The position numbers were made by a program, and so were the translations under genes. The notes beneath the pieces are model-generated. The model ran no database searches. It saw only the letters and a program-made list of their open reading frames with translations, and had not been told where the DNA came from. Shown here in pieces: positions 8,467 to 16,429 of a DNA stretch of 64,000 nt. Every line of letters starts with the position of its first letter. Position 1 is the stretch's first letter. Origin of the DNA: CBIHON01 sp966211965 (GTDB taxonomy: Bacteria > Pseudomonadota > Gammaproteobacteria > Burkholderiales > Burkholderiaceae_D); the NCBI GenBank assembly GCA_966211965.1, contig CBIHON010000019.1, positions 1-64,000 of the forward strand, written 5' to 3'.

Positions 8467-8940
8467 TCAGGCCGGCGCGTGCTGCAGGTTCAGCCGATAG
8501 AAAATCTGACGCCCGTTCCAGCGTTTCGAAACCGAGTTGAATCCCAACTGGGTGTAGATCCTGGTTGAACCGAGATTGTTTTCATTGGTATCGAGGCAGA
8601 CCGAGGTGCAGGCTCTGGCCTTTGCGCATTGCAGCGCGTATTCGATCAGCTTCCTGCCGACGCCGCCTTTGCGTGCGGCGGGGGCGACGAACAGATCTTC
8701 GATCGTGGCCTCGATGCCGGCAGCCCACATCGAATAGCGGTAGCGTTGCAGCACGTAACCGACGGTAGTATCGCCGTCGATCGCCAAGCAGAATTCGGCG
8801 TCATCGGAGGCGAGGATGCGCGCCACGCTTGCGGCAAATTGTGTGTCAGAAGGCGTGGCGCGCTCCAGGTGGTTTCTGAATGCGATCGCCAGTGCGGCGA
8901 TGACAGGGGCGTCTTGCGGGTTTGCGCTACGGATGTGCAT
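8467..8940 (-). CDS. GNAT-family N-acetyltransferase
   Basis: The GNAT fold covers nearly the whole protein. It starts MHIRSANPQDAPVIAALAIA, and the acetyl-CoA-binding motif A is LFVAPAARKGGVGRKLIEYA (about 88-107), followed by VCLDTNENNLGSTRIYTQLGF. The substrate cannot be inferred. The frame stays open upstream to 9048 with several ATGs (9012, 9030); 8940 was chosen because the domain begins there, but no Shine-Dalgarno supports any of these starts. It appears to be a single-gene unit between the zinc cluster and the formate dehydrogenase region. Confidence 0.75.
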   Translation of the reverse strand: MHIRSANPQDAPVIAALAIAFRNHLERATPSDTQFAASVARILASDDAEFCLAIDGDTTVGYVLQRYRYSMWAAGIEATIEDLFVAPAARKGGVGRKLIEYALQCAKARACTSVCLDTNENNLGSTRIYTQLGFNSVSKRWNGRQIFYRLNLQHAPA

Positions 8941-9202
8941 ATTCGAATCGGAGGAAGAAAAATCAGGCGCGGACTTTGCGTGCCGCACGCTCTCCAATGA
9001 GGCGTTCAGCATGGGGGAACTGCGCTTCATCGTGTATTTCGCAAGCATACCAGAGCAGGGGCAAATTCCCTTCCGCCCTTATTAACACTTCTTGTGGATA
9101 GCGTTGTTGATAACTGCCATGGATAGTCGCCGAAGCCAGTCTTGTTGCGGCTTGCGCGGCTTGCCTGTTTTATGGGCAAATGGGTATCTGCGGCAATTTG
9201 CT

Positions 9203-9233
9203 TTGTAGGAGCGGGCCATGTGGCGCGATAGCC
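9203..9233 (+). repeat. REP-like palindromic element
   Basis: TTGTAGGAGCGGGCCATGTG followed by GCGCGATAGCC matches the recalled form of Pseudomonas-type REP sequences (TGTAGGAGCGG...GCGAT) and folds as GCGGGCCA/TGGCGCG. It lies in the 324-bp non-coding gap 9049-9372. REP elements are mobilised by RAYT transposases; none is encoded in this window. Confidence 0.45.
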
Positions 9234-9236
9234 TTT

Positions 9237-9370
9237 GAATAGCGGCTGGAGCAGTTTCAGCCTGACCGTACGGGCCAACCTCAGGCTTCCGGTGCTCGGC
9301 GTACGCCTGGGCGCGTCCGCTCCTCGGCCTGACCTTGACTCCGCAGGATCAGGCTGAAAATGCTCTATTC
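9237..9370. repeat. Imperfect inverted repeat with 83-bp core
   Basis: The left arm carries GAATAG, then GAGCAGTTTCAGCCTGA ending at 9265. The right arm (9349-9370) reads TCAGGCTGAAAATGCTCTATTC. The arms pair over about 22 bp with one 6-bp interruption. It directly follows the REP-like element and ends 3 bp from the fdhD stop codon. It may be a miniature element or a long terminator stem, although there is no T-run. Confidence 0.5.
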
Positions 9371-9372
9371 GT

Positions 9373-10230
9373 TTAGATGCTCTTAGGCGTATCCGTGTTG
9401 AGGGCGCCAAACAAATGCGGTTCAATCAAAAGCCTGTGCATGCCGCTCAAGCACAGGAAATGCCTGCCGGTGCAGCGCGCGATCAGCGTCATGCCCAGCC
9501 GCTCGGCCACCCCGTGCCCCATCTGCGTCGTACCCGAGCGCGACAGCAAAAACGGGATGCCCATCTGGGCGCCCTTGATCACCATCTCGGAGGTCAGCCG
9601 GCCGGTGGTGTAGAAAATCTTATCGCCGCCGCTGATGTCGTCCAGCCACATCCTGCCGGCGATGGCATCGACCGCATTGTGCCGGCCCACGTCCTCGATG
9701 AAATAAATCAGCTCGCCTTCCGCGGAAAACAGCGCGCAGCCGTGTACCGATCCGGCCTGCTTGTAGATCGATTGCTGGGTACGGATCGTTTCGACGATGC
9801 TATACAGAGTGGCTTGCCTGAGGCGTGCATCCTGCGGCAATACAATCGCATCGACTTCATCCATCAAGCCCCCGAATACCGAGCCCTGTCCGCAGCCGGT
9901 GGTGACCACGCGTTTCGCGGTGCGTTCTTCAATGTCGCCTATTCCCCGGCGCGTGACGACCGCGACCGAGTCCACTTCCCAATCGACTTGCACCGACGCG
10001 ACCTCTTCGATCGACCCGACCAGCCGCTGATTACGCAAATAGCCCAGCGTCAGTGCTTCCGGCGCGCCGCCAAGGGTCATCAGGGTCACCAGTTCGCGCT
10101 TGTCGACATAGACTGTGAGCGGCCGTTCGCATGGAATCGCAATGGTCGACAGCCGGCCGCGCTCGTCGATGGCTTCGACTTGATGGGTCAGATCGATCGT
10201 CGCGCTGGAGAGTCTCGGCCGCAATGTCAT
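9373..10230 (-). CDS. fdhD: Formate dehydrogenase sulfurtransferase/accessory protein FdhD
   Basis: FdhD transfers sulfur from a cysteine desulfurase to the Mo/W-bis-MGD cofactor of formate dehydrogenase. The 285-residue protein has the family landmarks NAVDAIAG, YTTGRLTSEMVIK and SRSGTT, and a conserved Cys in TTGCGQGS. Only one Cys is present in this loop, where E. coli FdhD has two; a single Cys is common in the family. The ATG at 10230 overlaps the stop of the upstream formate dehydrogenase gene (ATGA), implying translational coupling; the longer reading to 10314 lies inside that gene. Its job is to activate the enzyme encoded just upstream. Confidence 0.92.
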   Translation of the reverse strand: MTLRPRLSSATIDLTHQVEAIDERGRLSTIAIPCERPLTVYVDKRELVTLMTLGGAPEALTLGYLRNQRLVGSIEEVASVQVDWEVDSVAVVTRRGIGDIEERTAKRVVTTGCGQGSVFGGLMDEVDAIVLPQDARLRQATLYSIVETIRTQQSIYKQAGSVHGCALFSAEGELIYFIEDVGRHNAVDAIAGRMWLDDISGGDKIFYTTGRLTSEMVIKGAQMGIPFLLSRSGTTQMGHGVAERLGMTLIARCTGRHFLCLSGMHRLLIEPHLFGALNTDTPKSI

Positions 10231-13055
10231 CGCGCGTCGGCCTCCAGTTGCCGTCCGCCGCCATAGCTGCCCTGCATCGGCGCGGCGCCGCCGGGCGTGC
10301 AGCGGATTGCGCAATACTTGAATTCCGGGATCTTGGCGAACGGATCGAGCGCCGCATTGGTCAGCTTGTTGATCGCCGCTTCATAAAAGCAGAAGGGCAC
10401 GAATATCGCGCCGCGCGGTGAACTGTCGTCGGCCCGCGCATACAGCGTAACCATGCCGCGCCGCGATTCCAGGGTAACGATGTCGCCCGGCTTGGCGCCC
10501 ATCGCATTGAGGTCGAGCGGATGGATCAGCGCCACCGGATCCGGCTCTATGGCATCCAGCACGGCCGTGCGGCGCGTCATGCTGCCGGTGTGCCAGTGCT
10601 CAAGCTGGCGGCCGGTGATCAATACCATCGGATATTCTTCGTCGGGTCTTTCATCGGCCGGGATGATGTCGGCCGGCACGAAGCGGGCGCGTCCCGATTC
10701 GCGCGGGAAGTCATCGACGAACACCACCGCCTGCCCGGGATCGCCTTCGTGGCGGCAGGGGTAGGTGACCGCGTGCTCGCGTTCCAGGCGGTCCCAGGTG
10801 ATGCCGGCGATGCTGGGCATGGTGTGCCGCATTTCGTCGAAGACTTCCGACACATGCGCGTAGCGCCAACGCAGTCCGAGTTGCGCCGCCATCTGCTGGA
10901 TGATCCATAAATCGGGCCTGGCGTCGCCCGGCGGATCGATCGCCTGGCGTCCCATTTGCACCAGGCGGTCGGTATTGGTGAAGCTGCCGGTTTTTTCGGG
11001 GAAGGCGGTGGCCGGCAGGATGACATCTGCCAGGTAGGCTGTCTCGGTCAGGAAGATGTCCTGCACCACCAGGTGTTCAAGGGCAGCCAGCGATTCGCGC
11101 GCATGATCGGCGTCGGGGTCGGACATCGCCGGATTTTCGCCCATCACGTACATGCCGCGAACTTCGCCTTTCTTGATCGCATGCATGACTTCCACCACGG
11201 TCAGGCCGGGTTTGGCATCCAAGACCCCGGGCGGCAGTTTCCAGGCCTGTTCGAAGCGAGCCCGCGCCTTGGGATCGGCCACATGCTGGTAGTCCGGATA
11301 CATCATCGGAATCAAGCCGGCGTCGGACGCGCCCTGCACATTGTTCTGCCCGCGCAGCGGATGCAGGCCGGTGCCGGGGCGGCCGATCTGGCCCGTCATC
11401 AGGGCCAGCGCGATCAGGCAGCGCGCATTGTCGGTGCCGTGCACGTGCTGCGAGACGCCCATGCCCCACAGGATCATCGAGGCCTTCGATCCGGCATACA
11501 GGCGCGCGACGTAGCGGATGGTGTCGGCATCGACGCCGCAGATCGGCGCCATCTTTTCGGGGCTGTAGGCGGCGACGTTTTTTTCCAGGTCTTCATAACC
11601 GATGGTGCGGTTCGCAATGAAGTCCTGGTCGATCAATCCCTCATGCACGATCACGTGCATCATCGCATTGAGCAGTGCGACGTCTGTGTCCGGTTTGAAT
11701 TGCAGGAAGCGGTGCGCGATGCGCGCCATCTCCGAGCGACGCGGATCGATCACGATCAGCTTGGTGCCGTTCTTCACCGCGTTCTTGATCCAGGTCGCGG
11801 CCACCGGATGATTCACCGCCGGATTGGCGCCGATCACGATCACGACTTCGGCCTTGGTCACGTCCATCACCGGATTCGATACCGCGCCCGAGCCTATGCC
11901 CTCCAGCAGTGCGGCCACCGAAGAGGCGTGGCACAAGCGGGTGCAGTGGTCGACATTGTTGCTGCCGAAGCCGACCCGCACCAGTTTCTGGAACAGGTAG
12001 GCTTCTTCATTGCTGCCCTTGGCCGAACCGAAACCGGCCAGCGCCTTCCCGCCGTGCCGGTCGCGAATCTGCTTGAGCGTGCCGCCGGCGAAGGCCAGCG
12101 CTTCTTCCCAGCTGGCTTCGCGGAACACGTCCATGACGCGTTCCGGGTCCATCGTGAAGTCGCCGCGCTTGGGCGGGGCATCGGCGCGCCGTATCAGCGG
12201 CCTGGTCAAGCGCTGCGGATGGTGCGCATAGTCGAAGCCGTAACGCCCTTTGACGCACAGGCGCTGATGATTGGCGGGACCGTCGCGGCCTTCGACGTAC
12301 AGGATCTTGTTGTCCTTGACCTGGTAGCTGAGCTGGCAGCCGATGCCGCAATAGGGGCAGACCGAATCGACCCGCTTGTCCGGCATCGCCAGCGCCGCGT
12401 CGCGCGCCGGCATCAGTGCGCCGGTAGGACAGGCCTGTACGCATTCGCCGCAGCCGACGCAGGTCGAGGCGCCCATCGGGTCGTCCATGTCGAACACGAT
12501 CTTGGCGTGGTCGCCGCGAAACGCCAGCCCGATCACGTCGTTGACCTGTTCGTCGCGGCAGGCGCGCAAGCAGCGCGTGCACTGGATGCAGGCATCGAGA
12601 TTGACCGTGATGGCGGCATGCGAGGCATCTTGCCGGACCGCTTCGCGCGCGGCGAAGCGCGGCTTGCCGAGCGCTAGTTTCCTGGCCCATTGATCGACTT
12701 CATTGTTGCGGGTATAGGCGGTTTCCGGCATGTCGGATTGCAGCAGTTCCAGCACCATCCGCTGCGCCTTCAGTGCGCGTTCGCTGTCGGTGACGACGTG
12801 CATGCCGGCGGCTGGATAGCGGCAGCAGGACGGCGCCAGCACGCGCTCGCCGTCGATCTCGACCATGCAGGCGCGGCAGTTGCCGACGTTTTCGAGGCCT
12901 TCCTTGTAGCACAGGTGCGGGATCGCGATGCCTTCGCGTTTGGCGATCTCGATCAAGGTTTCGTTTGTCCTGCCGCTGACAGGGCGGCCGTTCAAGGTGA
13001 AGTCGACCACGGGGGCGTCGAGCCGGCCCGGTTCATTGCGGGTAATTGCGTTCAT
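10227..13055 (-). CDS. fdsA: NAD-dependent formate dehydrogenase, catalytic alpha subunit (bis-MGD, Mo/W)
   Basis: The 942-residue protein has an N-terminal [2Fe-2S] ferredoxin domain (Cys49, 60, 63, 77), two [4Fe-4S] motifs (CIQCTRCLRAC, 156-166; CVGCGECVQAC, 199-209), another cluster motif with VCPYCGIGC (233-240) and Cys267, and then the molybdopterin oxidoreductase domain. The active-site Cys-His pair is at 375-376 (RLCHAS), so this is a cysteine rather than selenocysteine enzyme. The C-terminal molybdopterin-dinucleotide domain includes VLITGRQLEHWHTGSMTRR. It oxidises formate to CO2 and passes electrons through the Fe-S chain to the flavin subunit encoded 70 bp upstream. The operon order is beta-alpha-fdhD. 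Confidence 0.93.
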   Translation of the reverse strand: MNAITRNEPGRLDAPVVDFTLNGRPVSGRTNETLIEIAKREGIAIPHLCYKEGLENVGNCRACMVEIDGERVLAPSCCRYPAAGMHVVTDSERALKAQRMVLELLQSDMPETAYTRNNEVDQWARKLALGKPRFAAREAVRQDASHAAITVNLDACIQCTRCLRACRDEQVNDVIGLAFRGDHAKIVFDMDDPMGASTCVGCGECVQACPTGALMPARDAALAMPDKRVDSVCPYCGIGCQLSYQVKDNKILYVEGRDGPANHQRLCVKGRYGFDYAHHPQRLTRPLIRRADAPPKRGDFTMDPERVMDVFREASWEEALAFAGGTLKQIRDRHGGKALAGFGSAKGSNEEAYLFQKLVRVGFGSNNVDHCTRLCHASSVAALLEGIGSGAVSNPVMDVTKAEVVIVIGANPAVNHPVAATWIKNAVKNGTKLIVIDPRRSEMARIAHRFLQFKPDTDVALLNAMMHVIVHEGLIDQDFIANRTIGYEDLEKNVAAYSPEKMAPICGVDADTIRYVARLYAGSKASMILWGMGVSQHVHGTDNARCLIALALMTGQIGRPGTGLHPLRGQNNVQGASDAGLIPMMYPDYQHVADPKARARFEQAWKLPPGVLDAKPGLTVVEVMHAIKKGEVRGMYVMGENPAMSDPDADHARESLAALEHLVVQDIFLTETAYLADVILPATAFPEKTGSFTNTDRLVQMGRQAIDPPGDARPDLWIIQQMAAQLGLRWRYAHVSEVFDEMRHTMPSIAGITWDRLEREHAVTYPCRHEGDPGQAVVFVDDFPRESGRARFVPADIIPADERPDEEYPMVLITGRQLEHWHTGSMTRRTAVLDAIEPDPVALIHPLDLNAMGAKPGDIVTLESRRGMVTLYARADDSSPRGAIFVPFCFYEAAINKLTNAALDPFAKIPEFKYCAIRCTPGGAAPMQGSYGGGRQLEADAR

Positions 13056-13125
13056 GACCGTTTTCTTTGAGGATGCTCCAAACTCCGCGCTGTCCCAGGG
13101 AACCCCGGAACGGCTCCTAAAGTTT

Positions 13126-14832
13126 TTACTTCAGACCCGATAACTCATGCGAAAAATATTTGACGACGCAATCAATCGGATTCGGCGCCGCTTGACCCAG
13201 GCCGCAAATCGATGCATCGCGCATTACTGCGGATAAATCGGCCAGCAGCGGCAAGTCCCATTGCGCTCGTTCGATCAGTGCAGATGCTTTGGCGGTACCG
13301 GCCCGGCATGGGGTGCACTGGCCGCAGGATTCATGCTTGAAAAACCGTATCAGGTTGCGTGCTGCGCCGATCGCCGTATCCCGGTCGGACAGCACAATTA
13401 CCGCGGCGGAACCGATGAAGCAGCCGTAGGCTTGCAGCGTATCGAAATCGAGCGGAATCGCATTCATCGCCGCCGGCAGGATGCCGCCCGAGGCGCCGCC
13501 GGGCAGGTAGGCATAAAAGGTGTGGCCGTCCTGCATGCCGCCGCAATATTCATCGATCAGTTCCTGGATCGTGATCCCTGCCGGCGCGAGCTTGACGCCC
13601 GGTTGCTTGATCCGGCCGGAAACGGAAAACGAGCGTAAGCCCTTGCGGCCGTTCCTGCCGTGCGAGGTAAACCAGGCGCTGCCTTTTTCGAGGATCTCGC
13701 GCACCCAGTACAGGGTTTCGAAATTGTGTTCCAGCGTCGGCCGTCCGAACAAGCCGATCTGCGCCACATAGGGCGGACGCAGGCGCGGCATGCCGCGTTT
13801 TCCTTCGATCGATTCGATCATCGCCGATTCTTCGCCGCAGATGTAGGCGCCTGCGCCGCGCCGCAAAATGATGGCCGGCATATTGTCCACCGGCGGTGCG
13901 GCGCGCAATTTTTCCAGCTCGGCTTCGAGCATGGCGCGGCAGCCGTGGTATTCATCACGCAGGTACACGTAAATCGTTTCGATGCCGACCGTCCAGGCGG
14001 CGATCAGCATGCCTTCCAGGAAACGATGCGGATCGCGCTCCAGGTAGACGCGGTCCTTGAACGTGCCCGGTTCGCCTTCGTCGATATTGACCGCCATCAG
14101 GCGCGGTCCGGCTTCGGCGCGCACGATACGCCACTTGCGCCCGGCCGGAAACCCGGCGCCGCCCAGGCCGCGCAGACCGGAGTCTTCCATGGTCTTGATG
14201 ACCGCTTCAATCTGATGCGTGCCGGTAACGCAATCCTTCAACAGCGCATATCCGCCTTGTGCTTGATAAGCTGCATAGTCAATGAATCCTTCCGGCATGT
14301 GGCGGATTTCCCCTGCAGCCACTTTGTCGGCGATCGCCTTGCCGCTTGCATGCGGCACCGGAAGTTGACCCGCCACCGCGACCGGCGCCTGTTCGCAGCG
14401 GCCGACGCAGGGCGTTGCGAGCACACGCACTTCCTTGCCGAGTATGGCCGGCAGTGTTTGCAGCAGTTCGCGCGCGCCGGCCATTTCGCAAGACAGGCCG
14501 TCGCACACGCGCACCGTCAATGCGGCCGGGGCCGTCTCGCCTTCCTTGACTACGTCGAAATGGTGGTAGAAGGTGGCGACTTCATACACCTCTGTTTGCG
14601 CCAGCCGCATCTCTTGCGCCAGCGCCGCCAGATGTGCGGTGGAGAGACGGGCGTAGCGGTCCTGGATCTTGTGCAGATGTTCGATCAGCAGATCAGGTTG
14701 GCGCGACGCGCCGCCGAGCAGGGCTTGCACCTCGGCCAGCGCTTGCGGGTCGACTCGGCGGCCTTTGGGCGCTTGGCGCTTGCGCTGTCTGGAGGGGCCT
14801 TGCACCGCTATCGGGATGACTGTGTGATTCAT
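13126..14832 (-). CDS. fdsB: Formate dehydrogenase beta subunit, NuoE-NuoF fusion (NADH/FMN)
   Basis: The 568-residue protein joins two modules. Residues about 25-175 are NuoE/FdsG-like thioredoxin-fold with a [2Fe-2S] Cys set (C110, C115, C142, C146). Residues about 185-568 are NuoF-like: GLRGLGGAGFPAGRKW (FMN/NADH), GAGAYICGEESAMIESIEGK, and a [4Fe-4S] motif SCGQCTPCRAG with a downstream Cys. It takes electrons from the alpha subunit and reduces NAD+. In Cupriavidus these modules are separate FdsG and FdsB; the fused form resembles the two-subunit Methylorubrum FDH1, which can use tungsten. No fdsC or fdsD homologue follows. A Lys/Arg-rich N-terminal tail (14-26) precedes the fold. Confidence 0.92.
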   Translation of the reverse strand: MNHTVIPIAVQGPSRQRKRQAPKGRRVDPQALAEVQALLGGASRQPDLLIEHLHKIQDRYARLSTAHLAALAQEMRLAQTEVYEVATFYHHFDVVKEGETAPAALTVRVCDGLSCEMAGARELLQTLPAILGKEVRVLATPCVGRCEQAPVAVAGQLPVPHASGKAIADKVAAGEIRHMPEGFIDYAAYQAQGGYALLKDCVTGTHQIEAVIKTMEDSGLRGLGGAGFPAGRKWRIVRAEAGPRLMAVNIDEGEPGTFKDRVYLERDPHRFLEGMLIAAWTVGIETIYVYLRDEYHGCRAMLEAELEKLRAAPPVDNMPAIILRRGAGAYICGEESAMIESIEGKRGMPRLRPPYVAQIGLFGRPTLEHNFETLYWVREILEKGSAWFTSHGRNGRKGLRSFSVSGRIKQPGVKLAPAGITIQELIDEYCGGMQDGHTFYAYLPGGASGGILPAAMNAIPLDFDTLQAYGCFIGSAAVIVLSDRDTAIGAARNLIRFFKHESCGQCTPCRAGTAKASALIERAQWDLPLLADLSAVMRDASICGLGQAAPNPIDCVVKYFSHELSGLK

Positions 14833-15078
14833 CGTTGGTCCTGATTCATCTTGATGCTTCTTGTCCGTTCGCCGGTTTTATCGCATCCGGCGCGATCAAT
14901 TGGGCCGGCGCATGCGGCCTTCACTTGCCTGTGAAATCGCCATTATCATTGCCCAGACCCTGGCCGCATGCACTGTTTGCCCTGAAATTGATGGGCGCAA
15001 TTCTGCACCTTCTTCATCATAGCGCGCCTCATCTCCAGGTGCATTGAGCGGGATTAATTTTCACCGCATCATGTCCCC
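14833..15078. other. Non-coding region between the formate dehydrogenase operon and the tungstate-transporter remnant
   Basis: It presumably holds the promoter of the minus-strand operon. GCATGCGGCC (14910-14919) and GGCCGCATGC (14962-14971) form a 10-bp inverted repeat. I could not match a ModE-type site or a Moco riboswitch here. Confidence 0.4.
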
Positions 15079-15620
15079 ATGACCGACCAGCTTCCTGTCT
15101 TTGCAGGCAACTGAGCGCAGCGATCCGCGATGCCTTCATGTTGCTGTTTACCGGTGACGGCGCCTTGCGGCAAACCACCTGGATTTCGCTCAAGAGATCA
15201 TTTCTTGGCTTGCTGATCGCGGCGCCCGGCACCGACCAGATGGAGCAGGTCTATTGGCAGGCGCTCGGCGGCAAGCCGCCAGCCGGCGCTTATGTCTCGG
15301 CCGGACTGGGCATGGGCGAAGTGCTGAACATGGCGGCGGAACTGCAGGCCTATACCCTTAGCGACCGTGCGACTTACCTGGCGTATCGCAGCCGTACCGG
15401 TTTGGCGATTGCGCTCGAAAGCGACGCCAGGATGTTCAATCCCTACGGCATCATCGCGGTCAACCCGGTCAAACAAGGGCATCAATTATCAGGGCGCGTT
15501 GCAGTTGATCGACTGGATCACATCGGAAGCGGGGCAGCGGAAAATTGCCGGGTTCAAGGGGGGACGGCAGACAGGTATTTTTTCCATCGGCAGGAAAGAA
15601 CGGACGCGGGCTTTCCATAA
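15079..15620 (+). pseudogene. Remnant of a tungstate ABC transporter (TupB start fused to TupA C-terminus)
   Basis: From 15138 the frame first reads like a TupB-type permease N-terminus (FMLLFTGDGALRQTTWISLK). At about 15220 it jumps into the C-terminal lobe of a TupA-type tungstate-binding protein (GAYVSAGLGMGEVLNMAAEL, RMFNPYGIIAVNP). Near 15470 a 1-nt shift is needed to continue with GINYQGALQLIDWITSEAGQ and RKIAGFKGG. A possible start at 15079 (MTDQLPVFAG) needs another shift near 15110. The internal deletion would have removed the rest of tupB, any ATPase gene and the N-terminus of tupA. Beside a formate dehydrogenase this suggests a lost dedicated tungstate supply. Family names are from recalled motifs. 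Confidence 0.7.
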
Positions 15621-15654
15621 AAAAAGCCACTCCCTCGCGGTAGCGGCTTTTTTT
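15618..15654. terminator. Intrinsic terminator between the transporter remnant and sodB
   Basis: An AAAAAAAGCC(A/G)CT...TAGCGGCTTTTTTT hairpin with an A-run and T-run on opposite sides lies between the convergent units and could stop both. Confidence 0.75.
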
Positions 15655-15725
15655 GCAAGACCGATGGCAAATGCCGGATGCTATTTTTTGTCATTCATTG
15701 TTTTGAATCGACAAGGCCTTCGTCA

Positions 15726-16304
15726 TTACGCGAAATTCTTTCCTGCAAATTCCCAATTCACCAGACCCCAGAAGGTCTCGACATATTTGGCGCGCAGGTT
15801 GCGATAGTCGATGTAGTAGGCATGCTCCCACACGTCGCAAGTCAGCAGCGGTTTGTCGGCGCCGGTCAGCGGGCAGCCGGCATTGGAGGTATTGACGATA
15901 TCCACCGAGCCGTCTGTTTTCTTGACCAGCCAGGTCCAGCCGGAACCGAAGTTGCCGACGCAGGATTTGGTGAATTCTTCCTTGAACTTGTCGAAGGAAC
16001 CCCACTTGGCGTTGATCGCATCGGCCAATGCGCCGCTTGGTGCGCCGCCGCCGTTCGGCTTCATGCCGTTCCAGTAGAAGGTATGGTTCCAGACCTGGGC
16101 CGCATTGTTGAATACGCCGCCGGAGGATTTCTTGACGATCTCTTCGAGCGAGGCGTTTTCGAATTCAGTTCCCTTGATCAGGTTGTTCAGGTTCGTGACA
16201 TACGCTTGATGATGCTTGCCGTAATGGTATTCGAGGGTTTCCTTGGAGATGTGCGGAGCCAGCGCATCCATCGCGTAGGGGAGAGGAGGAAGAGTATGTT
16301 CCAT
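15726..16304 (-). CDS. sodB: Superoxide dismutase, Fe type
   Basis: The 192-residue Fe/Mn superoxide dismutase detoxifies cytoplasmic superoxide. The metal ligands are visible: His in LEYHYGKHHQAY, His in WNHTFYW, and Asp and His in DVWEHAYYID. The length and the text around GNFGSGWTWLV fit the Fe-type SodB. The ATG at 16304 has AAAGGA 8 bp upstream and starts the usual MEHTLPPLPY, so the longer frame to 16418 is rejected. It lies downstream of xseA on the same strand, a recurrent pairing in Burkholderiales. Confidence 0.95.
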   Translation of the reverse strand: MEHTLPPLPYAMDALAPHISKETLEYHYGKHHQAYVTNLNNLIKGTEFENASLEEIVKKSSGGVFNNAAQVWNHTFYWNGMKPNGGGAPSGALADAINAKWGSFDKFKEEFTKSCVGNFGSGWTWLVKKTDGSVDIVNTSNAGCPLTGADKPLLTCDVWEHAYYIDYRNLRAKYVETFWGLVNWEFAGKNFA

Positions 16305-16429
16305 GGTATGTCCTTTCTGTTGTTCGAGTTGAGGGCGTGCTTTTAAAGATGAAGAATAAGAAGACGATGAAAAAACGGTAATTGTAAGTCGGATGCGGAT
16401 TGCCTGCATGGCATGCAAGCGCTAAAAAT

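Noticed and set aside
10956..12677. 573-residue plus-strand frame opposite the formate dehydrogenase alpha gene
   Set aside because: Antisense shadow of a high-GC gene; His/Gln/Arg-rich with no recognisable fold.
14833..15078. Moco/Tuco riboswitch or ModE site before the formate dehydrogenase operon
   Set aside because: I could not align the region to either consensus by eye.
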